A stretch of DNA of 64,000 nt, from positions 40,832,191-40,896,190 of the forward strand of contig JAOANR010000013.1 of assembly GCA_030278955.1 (NCBI GenBank). Reading direction: 5' to 3'. Positions 56,755-64,000 of this stretch are shown here, piece after piece; the stretch's first letter is position 1; every line of letters begins with the position of its first letter. A program made the position numbers and the translations under genes. The notes beneath the pieces are model-generated. The model was not told the DNA's origin. It ran no database searches and saw only the letters and a list, made by a program, of their open reading frames with translations. This stretch comes from Hygrophila difformis (taxonomy: Eukaryota; Streptophyta; Magnoliopsida; Lamiales; Acanthaceae).

Positions 56755-59126
56755 ATTACTTATTTTTAAGATTTTTAGATAGAAGAGGGATTATCCACCT
56801 TTTCGGTTTTGGTCGTGACGTCATGTCTTTCACCATCTCATCTTCGTTATGAGTTATGTCTTCCTTATCAGCGACTGTGACCTCCACACCATCTGAATCC
56901 TGACCCTTAAAGCTACACAATTAGCGGTTTGGATTCGTCCATCCTTTGGGTACTTGGAGCTTTTTATGCTCACTTCCAACCTCTGTCATTTTGCTCTCTC
57001 CGTCGGTCCCTTACATATCCCCCTCTTATCTTTTTCTTTGTTTTACTTCCATCCAAACTGATCTGGCCTCTTTTCTTAACAACCCTTTTCCCCTGTGATT
57101 TTTTAAAGCTTTAAAATGGCTGGGTATTTGTTGATGTGTCCGTGTATATGTACTGATTCGGAGTAGGAATTTGGGGGAGGATTGGGTCATAAAGATTGGA
57201 TTTTCTTTTTTCTGTTGCGGTTTTCAGCTGCTGTATCAATATCTTTCCCTGTAAGTGACTACGAAATTTGTTCACGTTTTGTTTTGTGTTCGTCCCTGTC
57301 ATTTTTCTTGTTTTGGTTTATGCAGTGGGAAATAATTCAAGTTCAATGCCACTTCTTCTCTTCTTCTTCCTTCTTTCTCTCGTTCTTTTCTGTTTCCTAA
57401 TTATCGTTCATCTCAATTCTCTCAGTTTCAATCTTCCCCTGTGTATCCATTCTTGAATTTTGGATGATTGCGAGCGTTCTTCTAATGAAGACCACAGTGG
57501 GAACATTGCTTACTCAACTAAAAAATATTGAAATGCTGCACCCCCTAACCCTTGGAACTGTTGGATAGAGTTTCTGTGTCGTAAACTATACAGAAGTATA
57601 TAATACATTATACATGTATATGTGTGCGTGCCAGCATTTTTGTGAAGGGCGTACATAGGTTCTTCCAGTTCAGGGGACCTCATGAGGAACTGCTTTACGT
57701 GTGAGAAGTATAGTTAAATTTTGCAGTTCAGAACCGTGAATCTTGATTTCCCTTAGGACAGAAATTAATGCAGAGGAGAAGCAAATGTGCATAGGTTTTT
57801 CAATTATTTATAAAGTAGAAGAATTCAAGTGCTCATTTGAAGTTAATTAGCTAGTAATGAAGTCCATCTCCTCCCAACAATCTGACCCAGGCAATCTTTT
57901 ATTCGTAGATCTGCTTATAGGGAGTGAGCTTAATTTTTGTTCACAAATCATTCTCTTTCCATGCATTTGGTGCAAGCTTTCCTGTCATTAGACATTCAAA
58001 TGCTTTTTAACAAGGGTTCCTGCCATTATGCATGCTAGTTTATGGTTTTCAGGTTAAACCTTTCTGGTTACAATTCATCTTGGAATACTATTATGCTTCT
58101 ACTGTAAAGGACAATTTTTTTGTCTCTCTTTGGCATAGGCAAGCTACTTCTTTGATGCATGTTAGGGCTTGTTTGTTAGCCTCTGAACCGAATGGTTATG
58201 AGGATTGAGGATATCAAACAACCCCTTAGTCTTTATAATGCATGTGGGGAATAATTCATGCAATTTATTATTATGTTAACATGATATGTTTCCCAGAAAC
58301 TTCTGTATTCCACGTTGCAACAAATGGAAGGAAGTTAAATAATTAATATTCTAGGCTTAAAGTTAGCATGTGTGTTTGTGATGGATGCTTCATCTTGGAT
58401 TCCTTGTTATGCTGAAAAAAGTTGTTTAGTTTCATCCCAGTGGACCAAGGATCGGTACTTTTTTTTCAAAATGTCAACCAATCAAGGAGTTCCAATTCTA
58501 TATTATATCATAAAGTATAAATAAAACTTGATTATTACCACTTTTTTGCAAGTTGCAAAGACCTTGGGAAACTATGGTCTGGTAATAAGCAGTAGTAAAC
58601 CCTCAACCAAACAAGGAGTTCCAATTCTATATTATATCATAAAGTATAAATAAAACTTGATTATTGCCACTTTTTTTCAAGTTACAAAGACCTTGGGAAA
58701 CTATGGTCTGGTAATAAGTAGTAGTATGCAAAACTGTTGTATGCTGTTGGCTAATGTTGTTTTAATCTCCAAATATAATTTAAAAGTCCATTTATTTTAA
58801 GTCCAACTTGCTCAACTTGCACTATACATTAATACATCTAAAGCATGTGCTTGGTGTTGGTGAGCATGTGAATTTGGACTCTCTTGCTGTGCATTTTAGG
58901 GTACATCTGAACAGATAAAGAGAGTATTGTCTTGGCAGTTAATCTCAAGGTGATGGAAGTATGGATCTAATGATACTTTGGATGCTGATATTTGAATATG
59001 ATGCGTGCTCTTTTTCAGTATTTATGTGTTCTGCAGATGAGCTTGAGTAGTTTCGGTTCAATTTTGTTTTGGCTTGATTTTTGTTGCTGTTTGTTCTTCC
59101 TGTCAGAGCATTGACGGCCTGAAATA
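56755..59126 (+). promoter_or_regulatory. Upstream region and probable 5' UTR intron of gene B
   Basis: No gene body seen. CT-rich, leader-like sequence lies at about 56900-57460. A good acceptor TTCTTCCTGTCAG ends at 59106, 20 nt before the ATG, which suggests a 5' UTR intron. Its donor could be the GTAAGT at 57251-57256, but this was not confirmed. A 129-bp tandem duplication lies inside. Confidence 0.4.
58476..58733. repeat. 129-bp tandem duplication upstream of gene B
   Basis: Two units (58476-58604 and 58605-58733) run from CAACCAA(T/A)CAAGGAG to GGTAATAAG(C/T)AGTAGTA with only about half a dozen differences, so the duplication is young. Confidence 0.88.
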
Positions 59127-61572
59127 ATGGAATCTTCAGGAAAAAAGTCGGCACTAGAATATGGAAAGCCTCCATGGGTGTTCAAAGGCAGGCAAGTACT
59201 ATCTAGTAGTATCTAAGTAATGGATAAAAAACTATTCTTTATATTTGTGATTGCTATTGTAATTGTTCAAAAATTTGAGTTAAGTTCTCTGTCTTGATGT
59301 TTCAGTGCATTGTACCAGCTTCATCTGGTGAAGGCGGAGACTGCTCGAGCTTTCATTCCAAAGGAATTCAAACTAGTAGAGGCATTTGGGTACAAACCAG
59401 CACATTTAAACTTTGTTTAATTTTAAATATTTAGAATATGGTTTAGATGCATGTATCAAGTTAGATTTTGGTTCACTTTGTTTAATACTATTTCGTACGT
59501 ACTGTTTATTATACAGGTACACACTTGGTGGATTCTTTCTTGCCAATTATGAGGACAGTCCTGCTGGAATATTTGATGAGGTTCTTCACATGCATTGTTT
59601 ACTAATTTATTATTCCCATGTGAGTCCACTGTGGTTATGGGAAATTATGGGGACAGTAAATCCAAAATTTACTAGGCTATGCTTGGATTGATGAGTTAAT
59701 TAGCATTTTCTTGGAGTGAGCATTTTCATTGAGGAAACGGAAAACATGAACAGAACATTGTGCCTACTTTATTTGAAACGGCATTTATGTAATTTATTAT
59801 GACATTGCATTTTTGTTTCAGCTTGTGATCATAGCAGGAATCGTCTGGAATCCCCCTACATCCTGTGCGTAAGTTTTCTGTCAATGAGTTCTGCTTCTTG
59901 CTGTTATAATGTCATCTGCTGTTTCAATTCTCTTTAACTGTTCTATTGCCCTGACAAGCATATCTATGTCTTATCAGTAAAACATCAAAACTTGTGTATT
60001 CGTATTATATTCATGACTCCCTAATTATCTACGATGAACCTGTAATTACTGCATTGAGTTCAGGTAGTTCATTTTTTCAATTGAATATTTTGCCTCGTTA
60101 GTGTTGGAATGTTTTGGTTTTGACTTTCCTTCCAGTTTGTTTACTTACTTTTTGGGTAGCAACTCTAGGAGCCCAGAATTTTTAGTTTATTCCGAAGGAT
60201 GACTTTCATTCTGAAACTTTTATGCTTTACCTGATGGAGTTGTTTTGAGTATATATACCCTCTAATTTGTGTGATGCGCTTTGAACTGTCATTTATATTA
60301 TTTACCTCTTCAAATCCTTTACTGTAGATGGGCTGCAAGGGTGTTGGTAAACAGTGATAAAGCATGTGTCCACGGTCGAAAGGTAGCATTTTGATCACCT
60401 GATTAAAACATGTTTTGCCATCATTCACAATACAATGCTCTTGCAGGATGTCGGACTACCAAGTCAAGTTGCCAATTTCGCAAAGGTGAGCCATATATGT
60501 ACATGCTTTAGGTAAGAGAATGTCAAGTTATGAAGTTTATTTGGGACTGCTCAGTGGTTGTTTGGTTGAATTTCCTATTAATGACTTACAAATACATTTG
60601 TACACAGTATTGGTACTGCTGCCGATCCTCATTGTGATCTGATGCTAAATACATGGAGTTTTTTTTTCTCTTCGTTTTGGTCATATGTGCTCCTCTCTGT
60701 GCAGAACCAGAGTGTTACAGTGCTTCCAAAAAAGAGTCAATTTGGTAGCCTTTTGAGCAAGATAGGCATGTCACATTCCCATGATAATGTTAAGAATGTT
60801 ATGGATATACAAGTGAGAGAGACGAACAATCACACAGCGATGGATATATGCAGTATTAACCTCTGTGACAATGGTCAGTAGGCTCAAAAATATGTTTAGG
60901 AATATCTATCCTTCCCCATTTTCCATTTTTTTTTCCCCACTTGTTGCTGTGGCTTTCGTTTAATGTCATTTTTAAACATTTATTTTCCCCACAAAGCAAT
61001 GGTAGCACCCCAGAATGATGTGAAGAAATGGATGGATCCTGCATTCAAAATCTCCCTACCGAGCTTTAGGTAGTTCACTTCCTTCAAAGTTTTTTTCAAC
61101 TTGTGTGATATTAATAGGTCTTTGGCTTTGCGATGTGCAGTGGCCGCACAGAATACAATCCTCACCTCCTCAAGTACTCTTGCAAGATCGAATGCAGGTT
61201 CACTTATTATTTATGCCAGAGTGATCATTCATCATTCTGATTCTCTATTTCCTGATATATTCTTGTACATACCAATCACTTTCTTCTTGATTGGCATTTT
61301 TCTACCATAAATATGAGTCATGTAGTCAGTTTACAAATGCATCCAGGTTGAGACTAGTTCCACCAGCAAAAGTGAGGGGTCCGTCTGATGCAGAGGTGAA
61401 TGGTGAAATAAATTCAGAGCATGGAGGTTTTGAGACAGTAGTTGCAACCCACGATCCTAGAGATGATGAAAGGAACCGTAGCATATCTATAATGCTGTCG
61501 AAACCAATTTTGGCCCTGAAATTTAATTGCCTAAGAATGGATGTGGAAGCCCCTTCTGTGGTTTCTCAGTAG
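59127..61572 (+). CDS. NXD1: NEOXANTHIN-DEFICIENT 1-like protein, gene B (10 exons)
   Basis: Coding exons: 59127-59191, 59306-59389, 59517-59580, 59822-59868, 60328-60382, 60447-60485, 60705-60873, 60997-61069, 61141-61197, 61347-61572 (stop TAG). They join to 879 nt, 292 residues, the usual family length. Family motifs are KPPWVFKG, ALYQLHLVKA, FIPKEFKLVEAFGYTLGGFFLANYEDSPAGIFDE, VIIAGIVWNPPTSCAWAARVLVNS and YNPHLLKYSC. Loss of NXD1 in Arabidopsis and tomato removes neoxanthin although it is not thought to be the neoxanthin synthase, so it probably assists that step in the plastid. The family is grouped with the acetoacetate-decarboxylase-like fold. Intron 1 is a GC-AG intron (AG|GCAAGT). 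It lies 455 bp tail to tail from the SCPL45-like gene. Confidence 0.9.
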
Positions 61573-62026
61573 ACAGCTGGTTCGGTTTTAACAACTAATG
61601 ATGCCCAATAAATTTGTTGCTGTGCCTGCTACTCATCTGCATCGACAAAGGTCTACTACCATTGTGCAAGACAGTCAGGTAGTGTTGTGCTAGCGTGCTT
61701 CAGCTATTGCTTTGTTGCCTTATAATAAGCAACCGGTTAAGATGTTGATCCGAGTTGTATATCATAATTTTCTAGCATATCTGTTAGCATGCGTTTCTTC
61801 AAGGTCATCGAGCTAATAACAATGTTCATTCAAATAAATGGTTTCTTGCATTCTGTTTCTGATGGAAAAGCCATTCATTCTTATCAAAGCAGTTTTTGTA
61901 CAAAACATGATTTCAGCTTTGGGGAAATCTTGGGGGAAATGCAACAGTACAGTGGCTGCATTTTCACAATTACTTACAATTAAAAACTTGAATCTGTTTG
62001 TTATATCCTTTGGGGAAAAGGGTTGC
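61573..62026. other. Shared 3' flank of gene B and SCPL45-like gene
   Basis: 454 bp separate the two convergent stop codons, so the 3' UTRs are likely to be close or to overlap. No other feature is seen. Confidence 0.5.
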
Positions 62027-64000
62027 TCAGAATTCTTCTGGCAATGGCCTGCCTTCCAGGAATGCCTTGAACAGCACAAGAGATCTCTCTGGCTGCGAAA
62101 ATGGTGCTTCGTGGGATGCCCCTCTTATTGTCGCGAATGAAAGGATATTGCCGTATACCTGAGTCCATCCGCCCACCTGAAAACAAGAACTTAACATTAC
62201 ACAAAGCTGTTTCTGATCCCAGGGCAACATACACAACTGAATCGTGTAATGTTCGTTACCTGCATTCCAGCAAACCATACTCTGTAGGGTGTGCTTGTTC
62301 TAAGTTTTAACGCCTTTGCTAGTTGATGCACCAGTTTTCGACTTCCTGTTAAGGGTATGACTGAATCTTGATCACCACTGCCATTGAAAAAACGAGCAAT
62401 GAGGCGTCTGAAAATCTAATTAAGTCTAGAAGATGAAGTCTTTCATGTTAATAGAAGGTACCTATAGACCAAGACAGGGATTCCAGCCTCAACTATCTTA
62501 CCAACGACGTTGATCGTAGGTATCTCCACATCAAGCAGTTCATAATCCAGCACACTGAACAACACATCATGACATGGACTTAGAATGTATTCAGTAAAGA
62601 ACTGATTTTTGCTAGGATAAGAATTCTCAGTTTCAAGACTAGTTATTTACTCGCTGCAGACCAGCCACCGGTTAACCCCCACGAGGCGGGCATGGAGAGC
62701 CTTTTGGACATCTTTTCGATTCAGGTAATTCACAGTTTCGTCCTCCACGCATACATCTATGTTCTCAGGGATATGCTGCACATCAGAATCAATTACCAAG
62801 GTACAGTTAAAAAAACCTATGGATAAAAGAGGACAATTCATAACTCATAATATGGAGGAAACAAACACCTGAGGAGCAAGGACTTTGGATTGAGACAGCA
62901 CGGATGAGATACAAACATCAAGAGTAACGTCGTATTTGTCCACGAATTTGCTGGTCTCTGTAGTAACGAGGCTCATCACTTTGGAACACATTGACGACAG
63001 AGATCCTCTGTAGTATTCGCTGACGTATCTTGAATAATTACAGGCGGAAGTGAACACTCCATACGTTGGATCAGATATCAGTCCGTGAGACCAAAAGAAC
63101 TCAGCCCTTGAATTGAAGTCAGTAGCATATTCGAGCACTGGATTGCCAAGCTGTATTGACCAACACATTATTATTTGTTCTGAAGTCATCAGATTATCAC
63201 ATGAATCAACAAAATTTGATTAAACATTGAACTCACTGCAATTCCTTTCAGGTTGAAAATTCTATGCTTCTTGTTGAATTCAAGGATTAGTTCTGCTAGC
63301 TGAGGAATGTAATGACCTTAACAAACAGGGATAATAAGCAATTGGTAAATTCCCTCAATTGCCAAGGAATGGAATATTTTTTCAATTTCTTTTTTTAAGA
63401 TTGAGGAACAAACCGGCATAGCTCTCCCCTGTGATGTACAAGCTTCTGTCTTTGTACTGTGGGAACTTAAGGAACCAATTTTGTAAGAAAACCAAGTTGT
63501 CCCTAGCTGGAACATGAAAGGGGACAAAGATGAAAGATGCAGCCAAAGTTTCAGAATTTTAAGGAGAAAAAGGTAAAGCATGGATCATTCCCCAACTCCA
63601 AAAGTTAGCACATTACACAGTAAAAGAAAGGGAGTTTAAAAACACAGCCTTGGAATCCAAGCTCGAACATGACACTCGAGTATAAATCTTTTTCTATTCC
63701 CAACATGTGCAAAAGTGAACACATCAACACATGTAGTTTTATGCATTTAATCTCAGTAAAAAGGAAATGAACAAATAACTAGCTCAAGAACCATGCCTGT
63801 GATCTTGTCATTGACACCATCATAAGAGGAGGAATTTGCAGAGTAAGAAAATCCCACTCCAATTGGCGACTCCAAATACAAAACATTTGCTTCTGCACAT
63901 TAATTGAACCAAAGGAAAAAAGCTCAGACAACAAACATTTCTCAGAAATTTAAATGTGCCTTAAATCAAGCAACCTACCTTTGTTCCAGCTATATTCATT
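62027..64000 (-). CDS. SCPL45: Serine carboxypeptidase-like protein, SCPL45 type (3' part)
   Basis: The 5' end lies beyond the window. Exons in coding order on the minus strand: 63979-64000 (partial), 63797-63892, 63414-63506, 63237-63316, 62869-63150, 62651-62775, 62462-62554, 62260-62377, 62027-62176. All join in frame. Peptidase S10 landmarks: [14 protein letters not shown], nucleophile [17 protein letters not shown], catalytic Asp in [11 protein letters not shown], catalytic His in IRGASHEAP, and C-terminus EGRPLPEEF, which matches Arabidopsis SCPL45. These are secreted or vacuolar enzymes cutting C-terminal residues; some relatives became acyltransferases. One donor is GC (ACAG|GCATGG at 63796-63795) and no in-frame GT alternative fits. 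The gene converges on gene B. Confidence 0.9.

Noticed and set aside
61789..62310. Plus-strand ORFs across the end of the SCPL45-like gene
   Set aside because: They are antisense to well-supported exons with the catalytic His and Asp motifs.

Overview
This window is nuclear DNA of a flowering plant, almost certainly a eudicot. The genes have many short exons with AT-rich GT-AG introns, and the intergenic space is full of MITEs, hAT, CACTA, Copia and Gypsy elements. The encoded proteins match plant-specific families. The species cannot be fixed from the sequence alone.

Layout. (1) 1-0.7 kb: last exon of a trihelix transcription factor of the ASR3 type (+). (2) 1.3-2.3 kb: a hAT-like element with an 8-bp target duplication, itself hit by a poly(A) retroposon. 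(3) 3.4-12.7 kb: a complete 19-exon class I ARF-GAP gene of the AGD3/SFC/VAN3 type (BAR-PH-ArfGAP-ankyrin, 826 aa). (4) 13.7-16.8 kb: a transposon graveyard holding a 5'-truncated LINE with an RNase H remnant inside a tandem duplication, a MITE, a second hAT-like element, a Stowaway-like MITE and a CACTA end. (5) 17.3-27 kb: a 10-exon NEOXANTHIN-DEFICIENT 1 (NXD1)-like gene, here gene A, whose fifth intron carries a nearly intact, very young 5.4-kb Copia element. (6) 27.5-30.2 kb: a 3' fragment plus LTR of a Ty3/Gypsy element. (7) 30.3-32.6 kb: a long-TIR MITE and a third hAT-like element. (8) 32.8-54.5 kb: a complete 21.7-kb CACTA transposon with perfect 32-bp terminal repeats and AAT target duplication. 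It contains a broken TNP2 transposase and a second En/Spm-type gene, and that second gene is split by a 14.25-kb non-coding LTR element (LARD-like) with giant 5.8-kb LTRs. (9) 54.6-59.1 kb: small TIR elements, a minisatellite and a tandem duplication. (10) 59.1-61.6 kb: a second NXD1-like gene, gene B, with the same ten exons as gene A and the same GC-AG first intron. (11) 62.0-64.0 kb: the 3' part of an SCPL45-type serine carboxypeptidase gene on the minus strand, tail to tail with gene B. As I recall, the Arabidopsis NXD1 and SCPL45 genes are also neighbours, so this pair may be conserved microsynteny.

How it fits together. The host genes are unrelated housekeeping or developmental functions: transcription control, ARF-GTPase control in membrane traffic, carotenoid (neoxanthin) accumulation, and secreted peptidase or acyltransferase-like hydrolase. 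The two NXD1 genes are duplicates now about 33 kb apart, and most DNA between them is transposon. The most unusual structure is the LARD-like element in the CACTA. It shows GC-rich hairpin arrays that differ between its two LTRs, a block-wise C-rich then purine-rich LTR composition, and several copies of a hairpin plus its own LTR-junction motif in the internal domain.
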